Made by a program: the position numbers and the translations under genes
The notes under the pieces: model-generated
Database searches by the model: none
The model's input: only the letters and a program-made list of their open reading frames with translations
Told to the model about the DNA's origin: nothing
Assembly: GCF_003719725.1 (NCBI RefSeq)
Contig: NZ_RIAX01000003.1
Location: 248,001 to 312,000 of the forward strand
DNA: 64,000 nucleotides
Direction of reading: 5' to 3'
Origin: Planococcus salinus
GTDB lineage: Bacteria; Bacillota; Bacilli; Bacillales_A; Planococcaceae
In this document: positions 17,700 to 26,345 of the stretch, one piece after another
Layout: each line of letters opens with the position of its first letter
How positions within the stretch are numbered: position 1 is the stretch's first letter

Positions 17700-18767
17700 T
17701 CAGACAACTTTAGCCGTCAGCATTTCAACAACTTGGTCGCCAACTTCTTTTGTAGTCGCCTGCCCTTTCATATCGGGTGTCAGCACTTTATTTTCCACCA
17801 TCAAGTCTTCAATGGTATTTAAAAGTCTTTTTCCCCAGTCTTCCTGACCGAAGAAATCAAGCATTTGGCTTGCAGACCATAAAGCTGCGAGAGGGTTGGC
17901 CAATTCTTTTCCGGCGATATCCGGCGCAGAGCCATGAATTGGCTCAAACATGGAAGGGTATGATTTTTCAGGGTTAATATTGGCTCCTGCCGCCAACCCC
18001 AACCCACCAGTCAGTGCTGCTCCCAGATCGGTTAGAATATCACCGAATAAGTTCGAAGTAACCACAATTTCAAACCGTGTCGGATCAAGCACGAAAAACA
18101 TACTTGCCGCATCCACAAGGTAAGAAGCTGTTTTTACATCCGGGTATTCTTTGCCGACTTCTTCAAACACCTGATCCCAAAAAACCATCGAATAATTTAA
18201 TGCGTTGCCTTTACTGATGCTTGTAAGCGTTTTTCCGGCTGCTCGTGCTTCTTCATATGCATAACGGATTACCCGTTCTGTTCCTTTACGGGAAAAGACA
18301 CCCGTCTGCAGCACAACTTCTTCCGGTTTGTCTTTAAACAGCCAGTCGCCTGCTCCCGCATATTCCCCTTCGCTGTTTTCACGGATGACCAGCATATCGA
18401 TGTCCGGTTTTTCGGTCAGGGGGCAAGGTGCTCCATTTAATAATTTGATGGGGCGAAGGTTAATGTACTGATCAAAACCTTTGCGGATTTTGAGCAGTAA
18501 ATCCCATAGGGAAATATGATCCGGAACTCCCGGGAATCCGACTGCCCCCAGGTAAATGGCGTCGAACTCACTCAGCTGCTCCATGCCATCTTCATCCATC
18601 ATTTTGCCGGTTTCGCTGTAAAATTCGCAGCCCCAAGGAAAACGTGTAAACTCAAAACGGAAACCACCATCCATTTCAGCAATTTTTTCAAGCACTTTTA
18701 CACCTTCATCAATTACTTCCGGCCCCACACCATCTCCAGGTATTAAGGCGATTTTATAAACATCCAT
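17700..18767 (-). CDS. Tartrate/D-malate dehydrogenase-type decarboxylating dehydrogenase
   Basis: A 355-residue member of the isocitrate/isopropylmalate dehydrogenase family. IALIPGDGVGPEVIDEG opens the protein, and AVGFPGVPDHISLWDLLLKI and GFDQYINLRP fit the tartrate dehydrogenase/D-malate branch (TtuC, DmlA, YcsA) better than LeuB. It would oxidise and decarboxylate a 2-hydroxy diacid with NAD. The start at 18767 follows AGAGGG at six bases; an upstream extension lacks a ribosome site. It heads a two-gene unit with an IclR regulator. The exact substrate is uncertain. Confidence 0.85.
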   Translation of the reverse strand: MDVYKIALIPGDGVGPEVIDEGVKVLEKIAEMDGGFRFEFTRFPWGCEFYSETGKMMDEDGMEQLSEFDAIYLGAVGFPGVPDHISLWDLLLKIRKGFDQYINLRPIKLLNGAPCPLTEKPDIDMLVIRENSEGEYAGAGDWLFKDKPEEVVLQTGVFSRKGTERVIRYAYEEARAAGKTLTSISKGNALNYSMVFWDQVFEEVGKEYPDVKTASYLVDAASMFFVLDPTRFEIVVTSNLFGDILTDLGAALTGGLGLAAGANINPEKSYPSMFEPIHGSAPDIAGKELANPLAALWSASQMLDFFGQEDWGKRLLNTIEDLMVENKVLTPDMKGQATTKEVGDQVVEMLTAKVV

Positions 18768-18786
18768 GAAATTCCCTCTTTTCGAT

Positions 18787-18810
18787 TTGAATAAAAATCT
18801 TGAATAAAAA
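18787..18810. repeat. Tandem 11-base repeat upstream of dehydrogenase
   Basis: TTGAATAAAAA occurs at 18787-18797 and again at 18800-18810, a 13-base period. It lies between the terminator of the beta-oxidation operon and the ribosome site of the tartrate-type dehydrogenase, where that gene's promoter would be expected. No clear promoter is seen. The repeat may be a regulatory site or simply AT-rich chance. Confidence 0.4.
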
Positions 18811-18835
18811 ACGGGAGGCACGCCTCCCGTTTTTT
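18806..18835 (-). terminator. Intrinsic terminator after beta-oxidation operon
   Basis: A near-perfect palindrome, ACGGGAGGC followed by GCCTCCCGT, is flanked by A6 and T6, so it could work in both directions. It lies 11 bases after the stop of the acetyltransferase gene. Confidence 0.95.
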
Positions 18836-18846
18836 ACTGTTTCTTT

Positions 18847-20040
18847 TTAAACTTGCAGGTTTTCTACAATGGTCGTAATCCCTTGTCCTCCACCCATGCA
18901 CAATGTCACAAGGCCGTATTTTTCACCGGACCGCTCCATTTCATGCAAAAGTTTTGTCATCAGAATACTTCCTGTTGCACCGATTGGATGCCCAAGAGCA
19001 ATAGCTCCCCCGTTCACATTGACACGGTCCGTGGACAAGTTGAGTTCTTTAAGAACCGCCAAAGATTGAGCAGCAAAGGCTTCGTTCAATTCAATAAGTC
19101 CGATGTCATCCAATGTTAATCCAGCCATTTTCAGCGCTTTATGAGTGGACGGTACAGGGCCGATTCCCATAATTTCCGGCGATACACCCGACACTGCTTG
19201 TGCAATGATCCGCGCCTTTGGTTTCAGCCCGTATTCCTGAGCTTTGAGGTCACTCATCATCAACACAGCTGAAGCTGCATCGTTTCTGCCGCTCGAGTTG
19301 GCTGCTGTAACCGATCCGCCTTCTTTAAAGACAGGCTTTAATTTCGAGAGTTTATCAACCGGCGTTTTCCGAGGATGCTCATCTGTATCAAATCGGATGG
19401 TTTCTTTTCTTTTTTTAATTTCATAAGGAACGATTTCTTTTTGGAAATACCCTTCCTTAATCGCTTTTTCGGCCCGTTCCTGACTTTGGAAAGCAAATTC
19501 GTCCTGCTCAGTCCGGCTGATGTTATGCTGGTCAGCCAAGTTTTCAGCAGTCATGCCCATTGTCAAATCGCCATAGACCTCTATCGGCTGCGACCGGGGC
19601 TGGCTTTCAGTATTCGGGTCCACCAGCATCGCATTTCCCGCCCCGTAACCATAACGCGCATTGCGCATATAGTACGGAGCTGTGCTCATGCTCTCGGCTC
19701 CTCCTGCGACCACAATATCCGATAATCCAAGTCGGATCTGCTGATCGGCGTTATTGATCGCCTGAAGCCCTGATCCACATTGGCGATGCACGGTGTATCC
19801 TGTCACTTCGACCGGCAGATTGGCACGCAATAATGCCAGTCGGGCGAGGTTGGATGAATCCGAGCTTTGTTTAGCTTGGCCCATGATTACTTCGTCCACC
19901 AGGCTTTTATCGAGATTTCCTCTGGTCAAGACTTCATCGATCACTTTGGCGCCCAGAAAATCAACCAATTCATCTTTTAATGTTCCACCCATTTTCCCGA
20001 TGGCTGTCCGTACAGATTCTACAATTACTGGATTGTTCAT
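18847..20040 (-). CDS. Acetyl-CoA C-acetyltransferase (thiolase)
   Basis: A 397-residue thiolase. The nucleophilic Cys88 lies in HRQCGSGLQA, GHPIGATG carries the active-site His, and CMGGGQGI near the C-terminus carries the second Cys, so all catalytic residues are present. It cleaves 3-ketoacyl-CoA or forms acetoacetyl-CoA. The start at 20040 follows GGAGGT at seven bases. It is the last gene of the operon hydroxyacyl-CoA dehydrogenase, enoyl-CoA hydratase, acyl-CoA dehydrogenase, thiolase, which supplies a complete beta-oxidation turn. Confidence 0.93.
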   Translation of the reverse strand: MNNPVIVESVRTAIGKMGGTLKDELVDFLGAKVIDEVLTRGNLDKSLVDEVIMGQAKQSSDSSNLARLALLRANLPVEVTGYTVHRQCGSGLQAINNADQQIRLGLSDIVVAGGAESMSTAPYYMRNARYGYGAGNAMLVDPNTESQPRSQPIEVYGDLTMGMTAENLADQHNISRTEQDEFAFQSQERAEKAIKEGYFQKEIVPYEIKKRKETIRFDTDEHPRKTPVDKLSKLKPVFKEGGSVTAANSSGRNDAASAVLMMSDLKAQEYGLKPKARIIAQAVSGVSPEIMGIGPVPSTHKALKMAGLTLDDIGLIELNEAFAAQSLAVLKELNLSTDRVNVNGGAIALGHPIGATGSILMTKLLHEMERSGEKYGLVTLCMGGGQGITTIVENLQV

Positions 20041-20055
20041 GAAGTTCACCTCCGC

Positions 20056-21207
20056 TTATTTTTTGTATTCTTTTTTCAATTGCGCAGCGATAATGTTTTT
20101 CTGAATTTCCGAAGTTCCTTCGTAAATTTTTGTAATACGGGCATCACGGTAATAACGTTCGATCGGGTAATCTTTCATGTAACCGATACCGGCGTGAATC
20201 TGCACTGCCAAGTCCGCTACACGGTTATAAACATCCGAACCATACATTTTCGCAATTGCCGCTTCTTTGATGACGCGTTGCTTGTCATCTGTCATCCATG
20301 CTACGCGGTAAGTCATCGCACGAAGAACTTCGATTTGTGTGCTGATTTCTGCCAGCATATGCTGAATTGCCTGGTTTTCGAAGATCGGTTTGCCGAACTG
20401 CTCTCTTTCAAAGGCATAATCCATGCAATGCTCCAACAAACGTTCTGAAGAACCAAGATTTCTGGCTGCCAAGCCTGCACGGCCATTGGCCAAAATTTTC
20501 AATGCATTGATGTAGCCTTGTCCTTCTTCCCCAAGAACGTTTTCAACCGGAACTTCCATGTTATCAAAGAACAATTCTGCAGAATGTGAACCGCGCAAGC
20601 CCATTTTTTCTTCTACTGCACCGACTTTGAAACCTGGAAAGTCTTTTTCAACAATGAATGAAGTGATTCCTTTTGCACCTTTTGATGGGTCAGTTGAAGC
20701 CATGACAGTAAATACATGTCCCTCCACAGCATTGGTGATATAATGCTTTGATCCATTGATGATGTATTTATCGCCTTTTCTGACAGCAGTTGTCTTTAAT
20801 GCAGCTGCGTTGGACCCGGCAGAAGGTTCTGTTAAAGCAAAAGCACCGATCCATTCCCCCGTCGCCATCTTCGGCAAATATTTCTGCTTTTGTTCTTCTG
20901 TCCCAAGTTCTACAATTCCGACAGACCCGATACCTGTATGGGCGCCGATCAATGTTGTATAGCCGTTATGCGTTTTTCCGATTTCTTCGTACACGGCACA
21001 TTTCCCGACCATATCAAGTCCCAGTCCGCCGTATTCTTCCGGGATACTCAATCCGAAAAGACCCATTTCTTTAGACATTTCAATAATATTTTCAGGAACT
21101 TCGTCATTTTTTTCGATTTCCATTGCTACCGGTTCTACTTCTTCACGGATAAACTTGCGTACCCCTTTGCGGATTGATTCAATATCTTCTGAGAATGAAA
21201 AATTCAT
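20056..21207 (-). CDS. Acyl-CoA dehydrogenase (short-chain type)
   Basis: A 383-residue acyl-CoA dehydrogenase with the full set of motifs: ALTEPSAGSNAAALKT, the RXQFGKPI segment, and IYEGTSEIQKN with the catalytic Glu. This pattern resembles butyryl-CoA dehydrogenases such as MmgC. It lies 15 bases before the thiolase gene. The start at 21207 is preferred because AAGGAG stands nine bases upstream. It passes electrons to an electron-transfer flavoprotein, which is not encoded in this window. Confidence 0.92.
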   Translation of the reverse strand: MNFSFSEDIESIRKGVRKFIREEVEPVAMEIEKNDEVPENIIEMSKEMGLFGLSIPEEYGGLGLDMVGKCAVYEEIGKTHNGYTTLIGAHTGIGSVGIVELGTEEQKQKYLPKMATGEWIGAFALTEPSAGSNAAALKTTAVRKGDKYIINGSKHYITNAVEGHVFTVMASTDPSKGAKGITSFIVEKDFPGFKVGAVEEKMGLRGSHSAELFFDNMEVPVENVLGEEGQGYINALKILANGRAGLAARNLGSSERLLEHCMDYAFEREQFGKPIFENQAIQHMLAEISTQIEVLRAMTYRVAWMTDDKQRVIKEAAIAKMYGSDVYNRVADLAVQIHAGIGYMKDYPIERYYRDARITKIYEGTSEIQKNIIAAQLKKEYKK

Positions 21208-21227
21208 GTTCAAGCACTCCTTTTAGT

Positions 21228-22001
21228 TTATTGGTTTGTAAATTGTGGTTTTCTTTTTTCTAAAAATGCAGCGGTTCCTTCGGTTTTGTCTTCTGTGCCA
21301 AAAGCGATTGTCTGTGCGAGCTTTTCGATCATTAAAGCTGTATCCAAATCCACATCAAATCCTTTGTGGACAACCATCTTCGCCAATTTCACTGCAACCG
21401 GGCCTTTGGAGTGGATGGCTTCAGCTTTTTGCTCCACCACGAAGTCCAATTTCTCGACCGGCACAACTTCTGATACTAAGCCGATGCGTTCTGCTTCAAT
21501 TCCACTGATGATTTTCCCTGTCAAAATCATATCCAGCGCAATTCCTTTACCGACTACACGCGCCAGCCGCTGTGTTCCCCCAGCTCCAGGAACGATGCCC
21601 AAATTCAATTCGGGCAATCCGATTTTCGCGTGTTCAGCAGCTACGCGAATGTCACAGGCCAAGGCCAATTCACATCCGCCGCCTAATGCAAAACCGTTAA
21701 TCGCAGCGATGGTAGCTTTGCTGCAATTCTCAATTTTTTTATAAGTGCCTTGCATACCCGGTACCAATGCATCCAACATTTTCCGTTCCTTCAGCTGACC
21801 GATGTCGGCCCCTGCCGCAAATGATTTATCACCAGTCCCTTTAAAAACGATGACGTTAACCGATGGATTTTGTTCACATTGATCCACCGCTTGTTCAATT
21901 TCCTTTAAAGTATCAGCGTTTAATGCGTTCCGCACTTCAGGCCGATCTATCATAACCAAGGCATACTTTTCTTTGAATTCCAGCGTTATATTCTGAAACA
22001 T
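21228..22001 (-). CDS. Enoyl-CoA hydratase
   Basis: A 257-residue crotonase. It is the only one of the four crotonases here that keeps both catalytic glutamates of true hydratases, in GGGCELALACD and LPELNLGIVPGAGG. It adds water to trans-2-enoyl-CoA. The start at 22001 has AGGAGG seven bases upstream. It sits between the 3-hydroxyacyl-CoA dehydrogenase and the acyl-CoA dehydrogenase. Confidence 0.93.
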   Translation of the reverse strand: MFQNITLEFKEKYALVMIDRPEVRNALNADTLKEIEQAVDQCEQNPSVNVIVFKGTGDKSFAAGADIGQLKERKMLDALVPGMQGTYKKIENCSKATIAAINGFALGGGCELALACDIRVAAEHAKIGLPELNLGIVPGAGGTQRLARVVGKGIALDMILTGKIISGIEAERIGLVSEVVPVEKLDFVVEQKAEAIHSKGPVAVKLAKMVVHKGFDVDLDTALMIEKLAQTIAFGTEDKTEGTAAFLEKRKPQFTNQ

Positions 22002-22013
22002 GTTCATCCCTCC

Positions 22014-22865
22014 TTACTGGTTTTCGTAGTTATAAAACCCGGAACCCGACTTGCGTCCAAGACGACCTGCCTTCACGTACTTGATCAGCAATGGACATGG
22101 ACGGTATTTTTCACCTAAGGTCTGATACAGGTATTCCATATTTCGCAATCTTGTATCCAGCCCCACAAGGTCAGCAAGTTCCAATGGTCCCATCGGATGG
22201 TTCAAGCCGAGCTTCAGTGCTTTATCAATATCTTCGGCAGAAGCGACGCCTTCCATCAGCATGTTCATTGCTTCGTTACCGATCATGCAGTTCATCCGGC
22301 TTGTAACAAATCCAGGAAACTCGTTCACTTCAACTGTTTCTTTCCCCAGTTTTTCGCCGACTTCCTGTGCCAGCGCCATGGTTTCATCTGAAGTATCCAG
22401 CCCGCGAATAATTTCAATCAACTTCATTTTATGGACAGGGTTGAAGAAGTGCATCGCCAAAAACTTGTCGGGACGTGAAAGCTGTGCGCCGATTTCTGTC
22501 GGACTCATCGTTGACGTATTGGTTGCCAATAATGTATGTGGCGGACATTTCTCATCCAAACGTTTGAAAACATCAATTTTAAGATCCATATTTTCAAGAA
22601 CGGCTTCGACTACTACATCGGCATTTTGAGCTGCAGCATCAAAATCGGTTGTATAAGTGATGTTGCTCAGCGCTGTATTCACCGCTTCTGCAGAAATATA
22701 GCCCCGCTCTGCACTTTTGTTCATTTCTTTTTCAATATATTGTTTGGCATTGTCGAGGGCTGTTTCTTTGATGTCGTTGAGAGTAACGGAATATCCACCT
22801 AAGGCTGCCGTATAAGCAATTCCTCTCCCCATTACCCCGGAACCGATTACTGAAAAATTCTTCAT
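22014..22865 (-). CDS. 3-hydroxybutyryl-CoA dehydrogenase
   Basis: A 283-residue NAD-dependent 3-hydroxyacyl-CoA dehydrogenase. The Rossmann motif GSGVMGRGIAYTAALGG opens the protein, MHFFNPVHKMKLIE contains the catalytic His, and the C-terminal domain (HPMGPLELADLVGLD) is complete. It is the first gene of the beta-oxidation operon, with AAAGGAG upstream and a TGAAATG-type palindrome directly before the ribosome site. Confidence 0.93.
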   Translation of the reverse strand: MKNFSVIGSGVMGRGIAYTAALGGYSVTLNDIKETALDNAKQYIEKEMNKSAERGYISAEAVNTALSNITYTTDFDAAAQNADVVVEAVLENMDLKIDVFKRLDEKCPPHTLLATNTSTMSPTEIGAQLSRPDKFLAMHFFNPVHKMKLIEIIRGLDTSDETMALAQEVGEKLGKETVEVNEFPGFVTSRMNCMIGNEAMNMLMEGVASAEDIDKALKLGLNHPMGPLELADLVGLDTRLRNMEYLYQTLGEKYRPCPLLIKYVKAGRLGRKSGSGFYNYENQ

Positions 22866-22889
22866 GCTTCCACTCCTTTGTTTTTATTA

Positions 22890-22906
22890 ATGAAACGTCA
22901 TTTCAT
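22890..22906. promoter_or_regulatory. Palindromic operator, copy 1
   Basis: ATGAAACGTCATTTCAT reads as the inverted repeat ATGAAA-N5-TTTCAT. On the minus strand it is followed by TAAT, giving TGAAATGACGTTTCATTAAT, which closely matches the site at 30765-30779. It lies 15-20 bases upstream of the beta-oxidation operon's ribosome site, a position where a bound repressor would block transcription. The regulator is probably a TetR-type acyl-CoA sensor but is not encoded here. Confidence 0.6.
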
Positions 22907-22914
22907 ATATCGGT

Positions 22915-22948
22915 CTAATGAAATGGTCTCTGAACTTCCGAGACCATT
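22915..22948 (-). terminator. Hairpin after permease gene
   Basis: AATGGTCTC (22922-22930) and GAGACCATT (22940-22948) form a perfect 9-bp stem with a 9-base loop. On the minus strand it is followed by TTTCATT, a weak T-tract. It overlaps the stop codon of the permease gene and would end the scoAB-TRAP transcript before the beta-oxidation operon begins. Confidence 0.65.
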
Positions 22949-24290
22949 ACACCAGCATAAAATTCAAAACATAAACATATGTAAGTGCCGCGAAAGACGT
23001 AAAAAGAAAATAGGCACCGTTCCACCGATACGCTACTGTCACCCCATTCTTCTTGACGCATGCACTGATGATGATGTTCATCGCATTCAACGGACTGATG
23101 GCTGACGACAACATCCATGAGAAGATGCACATAAAAGCGATAAGAGAAGGGTGAAGCTGTATATCTGCTGAAATGACTGCCGTCAGGACGAGTGGCACTG
23201 TGATGATTTGATGCACTCCAAGTAAAGCGAGCAAAGTGACGCATCCCACGATGAAAAGAAATAAGATGCCGACTGTGTGCAGCGAAGCCCATTGGATCGC
23301 CTGTTCAACCATCGTCTTAACAGGGGTACGCGCAATTGCGTTGCCGAATACTCCAGCACTCAAAAACAGGCAGATTTCCGTTTTTGTCTGCGTTAGTAAT
23401 TTGTCTTTGTACAAAAACATCTCTTTCTTTAAAATTCCTGTCGTCCCACGCAGCAAAAACCAAACTATCGGAATGACCAGGCATACTATGCTGACCAGCA
23501 GAAGCATCGATTTGTGAAGCCATTGCTCTAAGCTGATCAAAAGAACGACAATCAGAAATACATAACTGACGAGCATAAAGATATGCTTCTTCTGCTCTGC
23601 CCCCTCTTCATCTGTTGGGGCAATCCCTGTTTTCTTCTCAATCAATACGTTTGGCCGGAACAGGAATATACCAAATGCCAATTGAACCAAAGCAAATGCA
23701 ATGCCAACCGGCAAATATGACAGGTACGTAATGTCCAGGTAATAGATCACTATGCCGACAGAAGCGAAAAATGGAGACCAGATTACAGAAGGCGTGAATC
23801 CGATATAGTATGATTTTGACAGAACCTTAGGTGAGATCTTGATGTTTTCTACAAAGCCATGAACTATTCGCAGCGCCCCCATATTCAAGATTGGAGACAC
23901 TACGACCATCACTGAAGACAGCCCGTAAAAAATATTTCGTTGGTTGTTTTTCAAATCATCCAAATAGGAAACTGTACTTCCGATGATCCCTTCTCTTTTC
24001 AACGGAACAGATAAGAGTGGCGCCAGGATTAAAATAGCCAGCAACGGCATGTTTTGAGTAATTCCCCGGAACAACCCCAGCCCCGCGCCACTCATAAAAA
24101 AATGGATGGCCATCCCGATCAATAACAGCGTGGATGTGAATATTTTCCCTTTCTTATCGAGCAGCAGCCATAACGAGAAAAAAACCAATATGGCCAATGA
24201 GTTGTAAACAGTGTTGATGACATCATTGCCAATAAACGAATTGACTATATACAACAAACACATAATCAGAATAAGAGCAAACCTCGGCAT
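22947..24290 (-). CDS. Putative polytopic permease, ion-transporter-like
   Basis: A 447-residue integral membrane protein with roughly 12 hydrophobic segments and few charged loops. The repeated half-membrane-like segments near LGVHQIITVPLVL and SSAISPLNAMNIIIS resemble helix-break motifs in ion-transporter-superfamily anion carriers, but I do not recognise the family with certainty. GAAGGGG precedes the ATG. It is the last gene of the scoAB-TRAP operon, so it may move a product or counter-ion of the pathway. Confidence 0.6.
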   Translation of the reverse strand: MPRFALILIMCLLYIVNSFIGNDVINTVYNSLAILVFFSLWLLLDKKGKIFTSTLLLIGMAIHFFMSGAGLGLFRGITQNMPLLAILILAPLLSVPLKREGIIGSTVSYLDDLKNNQRNIFYGLSSVMVVVSPILNMGALRIVHGFVENIKISPKVLSKSYYIGFTPSVIWSPFFASVGIVIYYLDITYLSYLPVGIAFALVQLAFGIFLFRPNVLIEKKTGIAPTDEEGAEQKKHIFMLVSYVFLIVVLLISLEQWLHKSMLLLVSIVCLVIPIVWFLLRGTTGILKKEMFLYKDKLLTQTKTEICLFLSAGVFGNAIARTPVKTMVEQAIQWASLHTVGILFLFIVGCVTLLALLGVHQIITVPLVLTAVISADIQLHPSLIAFMCIFSWMLSSAISPLNAMNIIISACVKKNGVTVAYRWNGAYFLFTSFAALTYVYVLNFMLV

Positions 24291-24305
24291 CCTGCCCCTT
24301 CTCTC

Positions 24306-25289
24306 TTAAAAAGCTTTATTTAATTTCAAGCTGCCGGCATACAGATAATTCAGCTGGTCCTGGTACTCGCCAATGATTTCCTGGAAAATTTCGTTGACGG
24401 ATTTCACCTCATTGACCAACCCAATGGATTGACCCAGTGCAATCACACCTGATCCCAAGTCTCCTCCTGTGATCAATTGTTTATAGGATTCCCCGCTGAT
24501 ATAAGGCATGATTTCTTCCAAAGTCGCACCGTTCTCTTCCAGTTCCAATAAAGCGAGCGCATTTTCCGTTTTCATGACACGGGCCGCTTTGTTAATGGAC
24601 TTCTTCACTAACACGGTATCCGTTTCCTGCATTTTTAGTATTTTTTCTTTTACAGCAGGATGAAGACCGATTTCCTGAGAAGTTAAGAATCTGGTGCCCA
24701 TTTGGACACCTTGCGCGCCCAGCGAAAATGCGGACAATACTGCTTTGCCGGTTGAAATGCCTCCTGCTGCAATCACTGGTATGGAAAGTTCTTGAACAGC
24801 TCTTTGAGTCAGGGTCATTGTCGTGATGTCATCTTTTCCTGGGTGCCCTCCACATTCATATCCCACTACCACGACCGCGTCGCAGCCAATCGCTTCGGCT
24901 TTTTTTGCGAAGCGGACAGAAGGCGCTACATGGACCACCTTAATACCATTTGCTTTCAACTGCTCCATGTATTGCTCGGGATTGTTGCCTGAAGTAAAGA
25001 CGACTGGAACCTCTGCTTCAATTGCCCCTTCGATAAACTCATCCATTGGTCTTCGTATCCCAATGGCAGCATTCATACCAAAAGGTTTCGAAGTAAGCGT
25101 TCGCGTCTTTTCGATGTCACGCAGCATTTCTTCTTTGTCGGCATAACTACCAGCGGTAATCAGTCCTAAGCCACCAGCGTTGGAAACCGCTGCTACCAGT
25201 TCAGAAGTGCCAAGCCCTTGAAGTCCGCCTTGGATGATGGGGTACTGGATATCGAACATTTCCGTTATCTTCGTCTGGATCATTCCCAT
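24306..25289 (-). CDS. Nitronate monooxygenase/FabK-like flavoprotein
   Basis: A 327-residue TIM-barrel FMN protein. YPIIQGGLQGLGTSELVAAV and GYECGGHPGKDDITTM are typical of the NMO/FabK/2-nitropropane dioxygenase family, and IPVIAAGGIS is the phosphate-binding strand. Members oxidise nitronates or reduce enoyl thioesters; sequence alone cannot decide. In an operon with a CoA-transferase and a TRAP transporter, a role in acyl-CoA metabolism is at least as likely as nitronate detoxification. Confidence 0.85.
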   Translation of the reverse strand: MGMIQTKITEMFDIQYPIIQGGLQGLGTSELVAAVSNAGGLGLITAGSYADKEEMLRDIEKTRTLTSKPFGMNAAIGIRRPMDEFIEGAIEAEVPVVFTSGNNPEQYMEQLKANGIKVVHVAPSVRFAKKAEAIGCDAVVVVGYECGGHPGKDDITTMTLTQRAVQELSIPVIAAGGISTGKAVLSAFSLGAQGVQMGTRFLTSQEIGLHPAVKEKILKMQETDTVLVKKSINKAARVMKTENALALLELEENGATLEEIMPYISGESYKQLITGGDLGSGVIALGQSIGLVNEVKSVNEIFQEIIGEYQDQLNYLYAGSLKLNKAF

Positions 25290-25303
25290 TCACCGCCCTT
25301 CTT

Positions 25304-26305
25304 CTAATTACCTGCTTCTAACCGGATGCTTTCCCGATTGACAATGGTTGGAACTTCTTTCCCTTCTAATGCCGACACCAAATTCTGTGCAATGGTCACG
25401 GAGGTCTTCCTGGCTGCTTCTTCGCTGATTCCTCCAATATGCGGAGTGACTGTGACCTGCTCAAATTTGAAAAAAGGATGGTCTGCCGGAGGCGGTTCTT
25501 TTGCAAATACATCCATTGCCGCCCCTTTGATGCTTCCGTTCTCCAACACTTCTACCAAATCGCTTTCATTGATGATGCCTCCTCTTGCTGTGTTGATCAG
25601 ATAGGAGTTTTTCTTCATTAAGGATAACAGCGATTTGTCAATTATCTTTTCTGTTTCTTTTTTCAGCGGAATGTGAAGGCTTACAATATCACTTTCTTTA
25701 AAAATCCTGTCCAGTGAAGTGGTCAAGTCGACAGAAATGTCTGCTGCCGCAACTCTGTGTTTCTCCGAAATTGACCTTACATAAGCGGTCACTTCCATTC
25801 CAAAACCGGCATACAACATTTTCGCCACTTTTTGTGCAATACTCCCAAACCCGACCAGGCCGACTTTTTTGCCGTGCAATTCACTGGTATAGTTGCCGTC
25901 GCGATAAGAGAAATTCCCTTTTTTCGTTTCTTCATTGAATACAGAAGTGTTTTTCATAGCTGCCATGATAAGGCTTACCGCATGTTCCGCTGTCGCCTGG
26001 CTGTTCAAGCTCGGAGCGTTCAATATGGCAATCCCTTTTTCGGAAGCATACTTGACATCGATATTATCCAAACCGACGCCGGCGCCGGAGATGGCTCTGA
26101 CACCGGAACATTGGTCAAGGATGGCAGGAGTGATGGCAGCGGGAGCACGTAAAATAATGCCATCCACGGAATTGTCCGCCAAGAACTCAACCACTTGTTG
26201 TTCATCGAAATTCTGAAATTTGGTAACTTCCGCTAAATTATTTAAAATTGCCTCTCCGTCCGGATGGTACATCGGAAGCAACTGCAACACTTTCGGTTTT
26301 CCCAC
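25304..26305 (-). CDS. D-2-hydroxyacid dehydrogenase family protein
   Basis: A 333-residue NAD-dependent dehydrogenase. GLVGFGSIAQKVAKML is the NAD-binding loop, NTARGGIINESDLVE carries the substrate Arg, and TPHIGGISEEA carries the catalytic His, with the Glu expected in between. It interconverts a 2-oxo acid and a D-2-hydroxy acid. A GTG start is preceded by AAAGGAGG. It follows the TRAP permease in the operon, so the imported compound may be a hydroxy or oxo acid. Confidence 0.9.
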   Translation of the reverse strand: MGKPKVLQLLPMYHPDGEAILNNLAEVTKFQNFDEQQVVEFLADNSVDGIILRAPAAITPAILDQCSGVRAISGAGVGLDNIDVKYASEKGIAILNAPSLNSQATAEHAVSLIMAAMKNTSVFNEETKKGNFSYRDGNYTSELHGKKVGLVGFGSIAQKVAKMLYAGFGMEVTAYVRSISEKHRVAAADISVDLTTSLDRIFKESDIVSLHIPLKKETEKIIDKSLLSLMKKNSYLINTARGGIINESDLVEVLENGSIKGAAMDVFAKEPPPADHPFFKFEQVTVTPHIGGISEEAARKTSVTIAQNLVSALEGKEVPTIVNRESIRLEAGN

Positions 26306-26345
26306 GACGTCCCTCCTTTGAACAATTTTCTCCTGCCCTCAATTC

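Noticed and set aside
22890-22906. FadR box of the B. subtilis type
   Set aside because: The sequence has TGAAATG arms, not the TGAATGA arms of the known FadR site, so I name only a palindromic operator.
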